This document shows, piece by piece, positions 57,001 to 64,000 of a stretch of 64,000 nucleotides of DNA. The DNA is from JAWKWH01 sp965204295 (GTDB lineage Bacteria > Pseudomonadota > Alphaproteobacteria > Rhizobiales > Rhizobiaceae), in NCBI GenBank assembly GCA_965204295.1, contig OZ241973.1, forward strand, positions 2,232,001 through 2,296,000. The letters run 5' to 3'. Under the pieces are notes generated by a model that was not told the DNA's origin, did no database searches, and was given only the letters and a program-made list of their open reading frames with translations. The translations under genes and the position numbers were made by a program. Every line of letters starts with the position of its first letter. The stretch's first letter is position 1.

Positions 57001-60000
57001 GTACCGGACGCATCGACGACCTGCGCCGGCGGGACGCTGACGGCGGCTGCGGGCGGCAACCAAATCTCGTATTCCGGCGGCGCTGTTGCGGCCGGGGACG
57101 CCTGCGCGATTTCCGTCGATGTGACCTCCGCGGTTGCGGGAAGCTACCTGAACGGCCCGGAGGCCGTGACCTCGTCGCTGGGCGCAAGCACGCCGGTGCA
57201 GGCGACGCTTATGGTCGATGCGGCGGATGCGCTGGTCTTTACCAAGGCGTTTTCGCCGGACACGATCGCTCCGGGCGGGATTTCCAGGCTGACGTTCACG
57301 ATCGACAATGGGGCCAACCTGATCGATGTCGGGTCGCTGGCCTTTACCGACGCCTTCCCGGCCGGTCTTGTCGTGGCCGGGACCCCCAACGGGTCGACGA
57401 CCTGCGGCGGGACATTTGCGCCCGGGGCGTCGGATGTCTCGCTTGCCTTCACCGGCGGCGCTGTCGCGGCCGGGGACGCCTGCGCGATTTCCGTTGACGT
57501 GACCTCCGCGGTTGCGGGAAGCTACCCGAACACGTCGGGCGCTCTGACGTCGGACCTGCCGGATGCCGCGCCGCCCGCTTCGGCGACGCTGAGGGTCAAT
57601 GAAGCGCCGCTGGTCGTCTCGATGGGGTTCTCGCCTTCGACGATCGCCCAGGGCGGGGTCTCAAGGTTGAGCTATGATCTGGGCAACGCGGCGGCGGTCG
57701 GGGCGACGTCGATTTCGTTGTCCGACACGCTGCCCGCCGATGTGGTTGTGGCGGACGCACCGAACGCGGCGACGACCTGCGCCGGCGGCGTTCTGACAGC
57801 CCCGGCGGGCGGTGACACGATCGCCTTTGCCGACGGTGAGCTTGCGGCGGGCGACACCTGCGCGATTTCCGTCGATGTGACCTCCGCGGTTGCGGGAAGC
57901 TACCTGAACGGCCCGGAGGCCGTGACCTCGTCGCTGGGCGCAAGCACGCCGGTGCAGGCGACGCTTATGGTCGATGCGGCGGATGCGCTGGTCTTTACCA
58001 AGGCGTTTTCGCCGGACACGATCGCTCCGGGCGGGATTTCCAGGCTGACGTTCACGATCGACAATGGGGCCAACCTGATCGATGTCGGGTCGCTGGCCTT
58101 TACCGACGCCTTCCCGGCCGGTCTTGTCGTGGCCGGGACCCCCAACGGGTCGACGACCTGCGGCGGGACATTTGCGCCCGGGGCGTCGGATGTCTCGCTT
58201 GCCTTCACCGGCGGCGCTGTCGCGGCCGGGGACGCCTGCGCGATTTCCGTTGACGTGACCTCCGCGGTTGCGGGAAGTTACCCGAACGCGTCGGGCGCTC
58301 TGACGTCGGACCTGCCGGATGCCGCGCCGCCCGCTTCGGCGACGCTGAGGGTCAATGAAGCGCCGCTGGTCGTCTCGATGGGGTTCTCGCCTTCGACGAT
58401 CGCCCAGGGCGGGGTCTCAAGGTTGAGCTATGATCTGGGCAACGCGGCGGCGGTCGGGGCGACGTCGATTTCGTTGTCCGACACGCTGCCCGCCGATGTG
58501 GTTGTGGCGGACGCACCGAACGCGGCGACGACCTGCGGCGGCGGGACGGTGACGGCGGCTGCGGGCGGCAACCAAATCTCGTATTCCGGCGGCGCTGTTG
58601 CGGCCGGGGACGCCTGCGCGATTTCCGTCGATGTGACCTCCGCGGTTGCGGGAAGCTACCCGAACGGCCCGGAGACCGTGACCTCGTCGCTGGGCGACAG
58701 CACGCCCGTCTCGGCGACGCTGACGGTCGATGCGGCGGACGCGCTGGTCTTTACCAAGGCGTTTTCGCCGGACACGATAGCTCCGGGCGGGATTTCCAGG
58801 CTGACGTTCACGATCGACAATGGGGCCAACCTGATTGATGTCGGGTCGCTGGCCTTTACCGACGTCTTCCCGTCCGGTCTTGTCGTGGCCGGGACCCCCA
58901 ACGGGTCGACGACCTGCGGCGGGACGTTTGCGCCCGGGGCGTCGGATGTCTCGCTTGCCTTCGCCGGCGGCGCTGTTGCGGCCGGGGTAAGTTGTACGAT
59001 TTCCGTCGATGTGACCTCCGCGGTTGCGGGAAGCTACCCGAACACGTCGGGCGCTCTGACGTCGGACGTACCGGATGCCGCGCCGCCCGCTTTGGCGACG
59101 CTGACGGTCGATGAAGCGCCGCTGATCGTCTTGATGGAGTTTACGCCTTCGACGATCGCCCAGGGCGGGGTGTCAAGGTTGAGCTATGGTCTGCGCAACG
59201 GCGCGGCGGTCGGGGCGACGTCGATTTCGCTGTCCGACACGCTGCCGGCCGATGTGGCGGTGGCGGGCGTACCGGACGCATCGACGACCTGCGGCGGCGG
59301 CGTTCTGACAGCCCCGGCGGGCGGTGACACGATCGCCTTTGCCGACGGGGCGCTTGGCGCGGGCGGCGCCTGCGCGATTTCCGTCGATGTGACCTCCGCG
59401 GTTGCGGGAAGCTATAGCAACGGCCCGGAGGCCGTGACCTCGTCGCTGGGCGCAAGCACGCCCGTGCAGGCGACGCTGACGGTCGATGCGGCGGATGCGC
59501 CGGTCTTTTCCAAGGCGTTTTCGCCGGACACGATCGCTCCGGGCGGGATTTCCAGGCTGACGTTTACGATCGACAATGGGGCCAACGCCATCGAAGCCGC
59601 CGGTCTCGCCTTTACCGACGCCTTCCCGTCCGGTCTTGTTGTGGCCGGGGCGCCCAACGGGTCGACGACCTGCGGCGGGACGTTTGCCCCGGTTGCGGGC
59701 GGCAACACGCTCGCCTTTGCCGGCGGCGCTGTCGCGGCCGGGGTAAGTTGTACGATTTCCGTCGATGTGACCTCCGCGGTTGCGGGAAGCTACCCGAACA
59801 CGTCGGGCGCTCTGACGTCGGACCTGCCGGATGCCGCGCCGGCGGCCACGGCGACGCTGACGGTCGATGAAGCGCCGCTGATTGTCTCGATGGAGTTCTC
59901 GCCTTCGACGGTCGCCCAGGGCGGGGTCTCAAGGTTGAGCTATGGTCTGCGCAACGATGCGGCGGTCGGGGCGACGTCGATTTCGTTGTCCGACACGCTG

Positions 60001-61620
60001 CCCGCCGATGTGGTTGTGGCTGACGTCCCGGACGCATCGACGACCTGCGGCGGGACGGTGGCGGCGGGCGGCGACACGATCGCCTTTGCCGACGGCGCGC
60101 TTGGCGCGGGCGGCGCCTGCGCGATTTCCGTCGATGTGACGTCCGCGGTTGCGGGAAGCTATAGCAACGGCCCGGAGGCCGTGACCTCGTCGCTGGGCGC
60201 AAGCACGCCCGTCTCGGCGACGCTGACGGTCGATGCGGCGGTCGTTCCGGCCTTTGCGGGGACCGTCACCTTCGACGTGACCTCGGACACCGACGGCGCC
60301 TTCGGCTTTTCATCCGCCGAACCGGGTTTGACCACCTCCCTTGAAATCAGCGGCGGGACCGGGTCCACGGGTGCGCTCCCGGTCGCAACGGCGGGCAGTT
60401 ATTCGGTGGCGGTGACGCCGCCCGCGGGCGCCAGACTGACGGCAATCGCCTGCGATGACACGGACAGCACGGCCGACGTGTCGGCGGCGACGGTCTCCGT
60501 GACGGTCGACGCCTCCGAGGACGTGACCTGCACGATCACGGCGCGATCCCCGGTTGAGGAGACGGTCGAAACGATCAACCGCTTCCTGACCCGCCGGGCG
60601 GACCTGATCCTGTCGAGCGAACCCGATCCGAGCCGCAGATTCGACCGCCTGAAACGCGGTTCGGGCAATGCCGGTCCGATCAGTTTCTCAAACGACGACC
60701 TGAAGGCGCTGCTGCCGTTCACGGCGCAAGGCGGCAACGGCGATTACGGGTTCTCGACCAGCCTGCCGCAAGCGCGCCGGGCGATTGCGAGCGCCGCGCT
60801 GGCCCTCGGACCGGACGGGGAGGTGGCCTATGTCGAAAACCACCGCTTCGACGCCTGGTTCGAAGCGCAATACAAGGAGTTCGACGCCGGCGCGGACAGG
60901 CGCGGCGATTTCGGCATCGCCTATGCCGGGGTGGATTATCTGCTGACGCCGGACGTTCTGGTCGGCGCGCTCGTATCCTTCGACACGATGGAGGAGACGA
61001 CCGATACCGGCACGGTCAGCGGCGATGGCTGGATGGCCGGGCCGTACATGACGGCGCGGCTGGCTCCGTCTCTGTATTTCGACGGTCGTCTTGCGGCCGG
61101 AGAATCGGACAACAGGATCAGCCCGTTCGGCGTCTATACCGACGAGTTCCCGACCGGGCGCTGGCTTTCCATGGCGAGCCTGACCGGCGAGTTTCAGCGC
61201 GGCGACTGGACGATCAGGCCGCATGCGAGCCTGTCTTATCTGGAGGAGAGACAGAAGAGTTACGTCGACGGCGTCGGAGCGACGATCCCCGGCCGGACGG
61301 TGCGGCTTGGCCAGTTCAAGATCGGCCCCGCCTTCACCGGACGGTTCGAAGGTGCGGAAGGCCGGTTCTACTCGCCCTATCTGAAGGTCGACGCCATATA
61401 CAATGTCGGCGATACGACGGGTGTGACGCCGGCCGAGGCGAACGACGCCGAAGTCGAGGGATGGCGCGCGCGGGTGAAGGCCGGCGTCAGCATGACGACG
61501 GAGCATGGAACGCGGCTGTCGCTCGGAGCGACCCATGACGGGATCGGGCGGTCCGATTTCGAGACCTGGGGCCTGACGTTCGAACTCAGCGTCCCCATCG
61601 GCAAGCCGAAAGCGCGTTAG
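54028..61620 (+). CDS. Giant autotransporter adhesin with 15 tandem DUF7933-like domains
   Basis: 2530 residues from the ATG at 54028; an ATG at 54088 (MPAKLLGATCMLAGLLTVAP) gives an ideal signal peptide ending AMA. A divergent first domain (VTFTKSFATNPIEAGASQTM) is followed by 15 about 125-residue Ig-like domains. Eight A-type (FSPSTIAQGGVSRLSYGLRN) alternate with seven B-type (FSPDTIAPGGISRLTFTIDN). Nearly every domain has a Cys pair (TTCGG ... CAISVDVTSAVAGSY). A linker (residues about 2070-2220) leads to a C-terminal beta-barrel (RFDAWFEAQYKEFDAGADRR to the end), so the repeats are displayed on the cell surface by type V secretion. Probable adhesin or surface layer protein. Fully open despite decay all around. 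Confidence 0.9.
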   Translation: MTGNHPLSASRRQSRNRFCAMPAKLLGATCMLAGLLTVAPGGPAMAQSQPVTFTKSFATNPIEAGASQTMTFTITSTSADQIFEIEFTDDLANFLGGITPTGIDLPANGFCGFGSHASASDSNGILEVQGAFLEANGSCEFSVEFIVPTGLTPGDYTNTTSELNAATGVESFPVNAPAATATLTVDAADALVFTKAFSPSTIAQGGVSRLSYGLRNDAAVGATSISLSDTLPADVVVAGVPDASTTCGGTVTAAAGGDTIAFADGELAAGDTCAISVDVTSAVAGSYSNGPETVTSSLGASTPVQATLTVDAADAPVFSKAFSPSTIDPGGISRLTFTIDNGANAIEAADLAFTDAFPSGLVVAGTPNGSTTCGGTFAPAASDVSLAFTGGAVAAGDACAISVDVTSAVAGSYPNTSGALTSDLPDAPAATATLRVDEAPLIVSMGFSPSTIAQGGVSRLSYGLRNDAAVGATSISLSDTLPADVVVADVPDASTTCGGTVAAAAGGNQISYSGGAVAAGDACAISVDVTSAVAGSYPNGPESVTSSLGASTPVQATLRVDAADALVFTKAFSPDTIAPGGISRLTFTIDNGANLIDVGSLAFTDAFPAGLVVADTPDVDNDCGGGTLTAAAGGDTLAFAGGAVAAGASCTISVDVTSAVAGSYPNTSGALTSDLPDAPAATATLTVNEAPLVVSMGFSPSTIAQGGVSRLSYDLGNAAAVGATSISLSDTLPADVVVAGVPDASTTCGGTVTAAAGGNQISYSGGAVAAGDACAISVDVTSAVAGSYLNGPESVTSSLGDSTPVSATLTVDAADALVFTKAFSPDTIAPGGISRLTFTIDNGANLIDVGSLAFTDAFPAGLVVAGTPNGSTTCGGTFAPGASDVSLAFAGGAVAAGDACAISVDVTSAVAGSYPNTSGALTSDLPDAAPPASATLRVNEAPLVVSMGFSPSTIAQGGVSRLSYDLGNAAAVGATSISLSDTLPADVTVAGVPDASTTCAGGTLTAAAGGNQISYSGGAVAAGDACAISVDVTSAVAGSYLNGPEAVTSSLGASTPVQATLMVDAADALVFTKAFSPDTIAPGGISRLTFTIDNGANLIDVGSLAFTDAFPAGLVVAGTPNGSTTCGGTFAPGASDVSLAFTGGAVAAGDACAISVDVTSAVAGSYPNTSGALTSDLPDAAPPASATLRVNEAPLVVSMGFSPSTIAQGGVSRLSYDLGNAAAVGATSISLSDTLPADVVVADAPNAATTCAGGVLTAPAGGDTIAFADGELAAGDTCAISVDVTSAVAGSYLNGPEAVTSSLGASTPVQATLMVDAADALVFTKAFSPDTIAPGGISRLTFTIDNGANLIDVGSLAFTDAFPAGLVVAGTPNGSTTCGGTFAPGASDVSLAFTGGAVAAGDACAISVDVTSAVAGSYPNASGALTSDLPDAAPPASATLRVNEAPLVVSMGFSPSTIAQGGVSRLSYDLGNAAAVGATSISLSDTLPADVVVADAPNAATTCGGGTVTAAAGGNQISYSGGAVAAGDACAISVDVTSAVAGSYPNGPETVTSSLGDSTPVSATLTVDAADALVFTKAFSPDTIAPGGISRLTFTIDNGANLIDVGSLAFTDVFPSGLVVAGTPNGSTTCGGTFAPGASDVSLAFAGGAVAAGVSCTISVDVTSAVAGSYPNTSGALTSDVPDAAPPALATLTVDEAPLIVLMEFTPSTIAQGGVSRLSYGLRNGAAVGATSISLSDTLPADVAVAGVPDASTTCGGGVLTAPAGGDTIAFADGALGAGGACAISVDVTSAVAGSYSNGPEAVTSSLGASTPVQATLTVDAADAPVFSKAFSPDTIAPGGISRLTFTIDNGANAIEAAGLAFTDAFPSGLVVAGAPNGSTTCGGTFAPVAGGNTLAFAGGAVAAGVSCTISVDVTSAVAGSYPNTSGALTSDLPDAAPAATATLTVDEAPLIVSMEFSPSTVAQGGVSRLSYGLRNDAAVGATSISLSDTLPADVVVADVPDASTTCGGTVAAGGDTIAFADGALGAGGACAISVDVTSAVAGSYSNGPEAVTSSLGASTPVSATLTVDAAVVPAFAGTVTFDVTSDTDGAFGFSSAEPGLTTSLEISGGTGSTGALPVATAGSYSVAVTPPAGARLTAIACDDTDSTADVSAATVSVTVDASEDVTCTITARSPVEETVETINRFLTRRADLILSSEPDPSRRFDRLKRGSGNAGPISFSNDDLKALLPFTAQGGNGDYGFSTSLPQARRAIASAALALGPDGEVAYVENHRFDAWFEAQYKEFDAGADRRGDFGIAYAGVDYLLTPDVLVGALVSFDTMEETTDTGTVSGDGWMAGPYMTARLAPSLYFDGRLAAGESDNRISPFGVYTDEFPTGRWLSMASLTGEFQRGDWTIRPHASLSYLEERQKSYVDGVGATIPGRTVRLGQFKIGPAFTGRFEGAEGRFYSPYLKVDAIYNVGDTTGVTPAEANDAEVEGWRARVKAGVSMTTEHGTRLSLGATHDGIGRSDFETWGLTFELSVPIGKPKAR
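54597..60240 (+). repeat. 750-756 bp tandem repeat array (A-B supermodule)
   Basis: The A-type marker GCCTTCGACG begins at 54621, 55371, 56124, 56877, 57633, 58389, 59145 and 59901, a period of 750, 753, 753, 756, 756, 756 and 756 bases. All lengths are multiples of three. Long blocks are almost identical between copies, most of all the central copies at about 56.1-58.7 kb, while both ends are more diverged. This indicates recent expansion by recombination or gene conversion. Confidence 0.93.
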
Positions 61621-61712
61621 AGCGCGGAGGATCGCGACCGGCGCAGGGTCCGGTAAGAGGTCACACCGTTCTTCGCCTTCGGTCCGGCGACCCGCAGAAT
61701 CATAATACACGC

Positions 61713-61864
61713 CATGAATGCGATTGAAAGCCTGAACAATATGATCCGGAAATCCATCAAACCGCGTGGATCATTCCCGCCATCCGCGATGTCGAAAAGG
61801 CGAGGAGCAATGCCGGAGAACGGTTTGTCGTGCGCCATTCAATTTGGTAACATGCTCGCGAGAT
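61713..61864 (+). mobile_element. IS256-family transposase C-terminal remnant
   Basis: The frame from 61713 reads MNAIESLNNMIRKSIKPRGS followed by FPPS, matching the near-C-terminal block of IS256-type transposases (NAIESLN-x-x-I/L-R-K...RG-x-F-P). It ends 50 codons later. No DDE core or inverted repeats were found, so this is a scrap between two repeat-protein genes. Confidence 0.6.
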
Positions 61865-62033
61865 GATTCCGTGCGCGAACGTTTGCGAAAACCACATCGG
61901 CCGGGCCGGATAGGAGGAGTTGAGAATGCCCTTTTTGAGACCGGCAAATGACGATTTTTTTACGTCCATGAAATACGGGCTTAGAATTCGTTCACACTTG
62001 CGCCATAAACAATAATGGCAGGAGGGAGCCGTC

Positions 62034-62261
62034 ATGAACATTGCCCGCACCGCGGTCGGACAGAAGTCGCGCGAAAAGCCGACCGGCGGCGGGTCGGCCG
62101 ATGTAACAGTCGCGGATGCGAATACGGTTTCAACGTCCTGTCCGGCACCATCTTCGGGAAAACAAGGATACCGCTTCAAAAACGGTTTCCCGGCATCGCG
62201 GTCATCGTCAATGCGAAGAAAAGCATTTCAAGCCCGCAACCGGCCCGCGATCCTGACCTGA
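62034..62261 (+). CDS. Small hypothetical ORF with strong ribosome-binding site
   Basis: 75 codons from an ATG preceded by GGCAGGAGGGAG, one of the best Shine-Dalgarno matches seen here. The product (NIARTAVGQKSREKPTGGGS...) has no signal peptide, membrane segment or known motif and becomes basic and low-complexity at the end. It could be the start of a decayed gene. The remaining stretches at 61621-61712, 61865-62033 and 62262-62434 hold nothing recognisable. Confidence 0.3.
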   Translation: MNIARTAVGQKSREKPTGGGSADVTVADANTVSTSCPAPSSGKQGYRFKNGFPASRSSSMRRKAFQARNRPAILT

Positions 62262-62434
62262 CTCGCCCTTCGGCCTTGTATTGTGCGGCGGCGCATTCGC
62301 GCGGAAATTGCGGCGATCCCCGAGAGCGAAATAATACAATGATAACAAATATTTACCCCCCCATAATCCGGAAGACCCCGGCACACGCAAGATCGCCCTG
62401 CCATCGGGTTACCTGTTGAGCCCATAACTTCGCA

Positions 62435-64000
62435 ATGCGGTTTTTCATCAGATCATTCGTTATGGCCTGTCTCCTGGCGGGACTCGCCATATTCAAGGCC
62501 TCATCGGTTTTCGCACAGATAGCGGTACCGACGTGCACCGCGACCGTTGACGACCTGGATTTCGGCACAATTGAAACAGCCGAAATCGAAGCAGTCGATC
62601 TGGCTAAAACCGTCGACGGTATCGTTCGAGTGAGTTGCACAGGCGAGCCGGGTCGGGATGTTCTTATATGCGCCGGTATCGGTGACGGAGGCAGTGGCAC
62701 CCAAGCCCCGGAACATCTTCTCCGCAGGCTCCGTACTTCCGACGGCGGCACGCCACTTCTCTACAATCTTCTCCGGCGTGATGGAACCGTCTGGGGATCC
62801 GATTTGTTAAGCCAGCAAATTGAGGCGCCCAGTTTGCAGACACGTCTCCGGTTGGACGCGCAGGGCAGTGGCGTTATCGCGCTTTCAATCAGAGCCCGTA
62901 TTGACGACCAAAGTGAAGTCCCGCCCGGTTTTTATAGATCGCGATTTCGAGGCGATAGAGCGCTTTTTTTATACCACTATACGTTCGGTTTGGATTCGGA
63001 ATTCGGCGACAGTTGTTCAAATACATTCATTCGCCCTTTAACCCCCGAAACGTCGGCGCAGTTCATGGTGAGCGCCACCGTTGTCGATACTCCACCGGGC
63101 TTTTCCAAGGCGTTTCCATCGTTTACGATCGACCGGGGCAGTATCACCACGCTGACCTACACGATCGACAATTCCGGCAAAGATATCGATGTGACCGATC
63201 TTGCCTTTACCGATTCGCTGCCCTCCGCTCTGGTCCTGACCGACACGCCCAGCGTGGACAACAGCTGCGGCGGTACGCTGACAGCCCCGGCGGGTGGCAG
63301 GGCGATCGCCTTCTCCGGCGGCCGTGTCGGCGCCAATGCCACGTGCGAGATACCGGTGTCGGTGCGTGGGATCGAATCCGGGTACCTCTTCTTCACCACG
63401 TCGGATCTGACCTCAAGTATCACCACCGCCGACGGCGCGTTCACGGATCTGTTCGTACGGGTGGACGCGCCGGGCTTCACCAAGGCGTTTTCGCCGGACA
63501 CGGTCCCTCTGGGCACACTCAGCAGGCTGACCTACACGATCGACAATTCCCGCAACGCGTTCGGGTTGGATTTTCAGTTTCTCGATGATTTTCCGAACGG
63601 CCTGTTCCCGGCCCCCATCCCCAATGTGTCGAGCGACTGCGGCGGAACATTCTCCTTTGACGCGGAAAATAGTATATCTGCCTTTCGGTTCGAAGGCAGC
63701 GTCAGGCTCGGGCAAACCTGCACGGTCTCCCTGGACATGCAGGGCCGACAGTTCTCGAACGGGGTTATTGAGTCCGTATCGCGCGAGCTGACCTCCAATT
63801 TCGCCGCCCCCGCGCCGGGCGCCCGTGCATTCTTGTCGATCACCGCTGTCCCGCTGTCGGTCTCGATGGCGTTCTCGCCGGCGAGGATCACGCCCGGCGG
63901 CGTGTCGAGGCTGACCTATCGCCTGCGCAACAACACGTCAATCCCTGTGATTAGGACTTTCCTGCGTGACGTGCTGCCCGCCGGTGTCGTAGTGGCAGCA
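62435..64000 (+). CDS. Spore coat U-DUF7933 surface protein, 3' end beyond window
   Basis: An open frame of 522 codons runs off the right edge. Signal peptide FFIRSFVMACLLAGLAIFKA with SSVFA, then a spore coat protein U/CsuA-like domain (residues about 28-210): CTATVDDLDFGTIE, IVRVSCTGEPG, LLRRLRTSDGGTPLLYNLLR with DGTVWGSD, and VPPGFYRSRF. It is followed by at least three DUF7933-like domains (FSKAFPSFTIDRGSITTLTY, FTKAFSPDTVPLGTLSRLTY, VSMAFSPARITPGGVSRLTY) with the same Cys pairs as the neighbouring autotransporter but far more diverged from each other. Whether it also ends in a beta-barrel cannot be seen. Probably another exported adhesin or fimbria-like component. Confidence 0.85.
   Translation, partial: MRFFIRSFVMACLLAGLAIFKASSVFAQIAVPTCTATVDDLDFGTIETAEIEAVDLAKTVDGIVRVSCTGEPGRDVLICAGIGDGGSGTQAPEHLLRRLRTSDGGTPLLYNLLRRDGTVWGSDLLSQQIEAPSLQTRLRLDAQGSGVIALSIRARIDDQSEVPPGFYRSRFRGDRALFLYHYTFGLDSEFGDSCSNTFIRPLTPETSAQFMVSATVVDTPPGFSKAFPSFTIDRGSITTLTYTIDNSGKDIDVTDLAFTDSLPSALVLTDTPSVDNSCGGTLTAPAGGRAIAFSGGRVGANATCEIPVSVRGIESGYLFFTTSDLTSSITTADGAFTDLFVRVDAPGFTKAFSPDTVPLGTLSRLTYTIDNSRNAFGLDFQFLDDFPNGLFPAPIPNVSSDCGGTFSFDAENSISAFRFEGSVRLGQTCTVSLDMQGRQFSNGVIESVSRELTSNFAAPAPGARAFLSITAVPLSVSMAFSPARITPGGVSRLTYRLRNNTSIPVIRTFLRDVLPAGVVVAA

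Noticed and set aside
54605..60202. Regularly spaced minus-strand frames of about 100 codons inside the repeat array
   Set aside because: They recur with the 750-756 bp repeat and simply mirror its codon pattern.
61757..62179. 140-codon minus-strand frame in the spacer between the two surface genes
   Set aside because: No family resemblance, and it overlaps the IS256-like fragment on the other strand.

Overview
The window looks like an alphaproteobacterial chromosome, most likely Hyphomicrobiales (Rhizobiales)-like. It is GC-rich and has several alphaproteobacterial hallmarks: a 1591-residue NAD-glutamate dehydrogenase, a TIGR02186/TauE pair, a GTTC-N7-GTTC LexA box upstream of an imuA-imuB-dnaE2 mutasome, stand-alone purL next to bolA, and a hut pathway that uses HutF and HutG. 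The genus cannot be named from sequence alone.

Layout. 1-1.5 kb: TIGR02186 protein and TauE/SafE exporter. 1.9-4.5 kb: nuclease-type genes (PGN_0703 family, GIY-YIG-like, DUF6884) lying against the 3' end of tRNA-Gly(GCC). 5-8.3 kb: housekeeping genes (Ala-tRNA(Pro) editing-like protein, thioredoxin-TPR, LON-N domain protein, Trm112, TetR regulator). 8.3-11.8 kb: a wrecked imuA-imuB-dnaE2 operon that keeps its LexA box. 11.9-24.5 kb: metallopeptidase, an AT-rich secreted orphan with its own promoter, a broken Hint protein, typA, a CatA-like acetyltransferase, an AhpD-like protein, NAD-GDH, an MFS transporter, and ppa with two nonsense codons. 24.6-26.6 kb: deoB and purine nucleoside phosphorylase. 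26.9-30 kb: sulfatase remnant, broken GmrSD-type (DUF262/DUF1524) restriction gene, and an intact PD-(D/E)XK-like partner. 30-31 kb: yghU. 31.3-40.5 kb: a catabolic cluster in advanced decay (flavoprotein, aminotransferase, isochorismatase-like, hydantoinase A/B, ICL/PEPM-family lyase, aconitase-family large subunit, 3-hydroxyacyl-CoA dehydrogenase). Only the small aconitase-like subunit and a racemase-family gene remain open. 40.6-45.6 kb: bolA, purL and a tungstate-type ABC transporter (tupBCA). 45.7-53.2 kb: intact divergent histidine-utilisation locus (hutFC / hutIHG-hutU) with a transporter gene reduced to its Tat signal. 53.2-64 kb: a thioredoxin-fold protein, a 7.6-kb autotransporter built from 15 DUF7933-like domains, an IS256-like scrap, and the 5' part of a second DUF7933-like protein that begins with a spore-coat-U domain.

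The dominant theme is contrast. Core metabolism and the hut pathway are open and tightly coupled (many 4-base stop/start overlaps). About seventeen accessory genes are broken by frameshifts, nonsense codons, internal deletions and short tandem duplications. In two cases deleting one copy of a 10- or 17-bp duplication restores the frame on paper. This fits a lineage undergoing gene decay (for example after a host or niche shift). Assembly error could explain some single-base frameshifts but not the deletions and duplications. The giant repeat protein stays fully open through 7.6 kb, which suggests selection for the surface protein.
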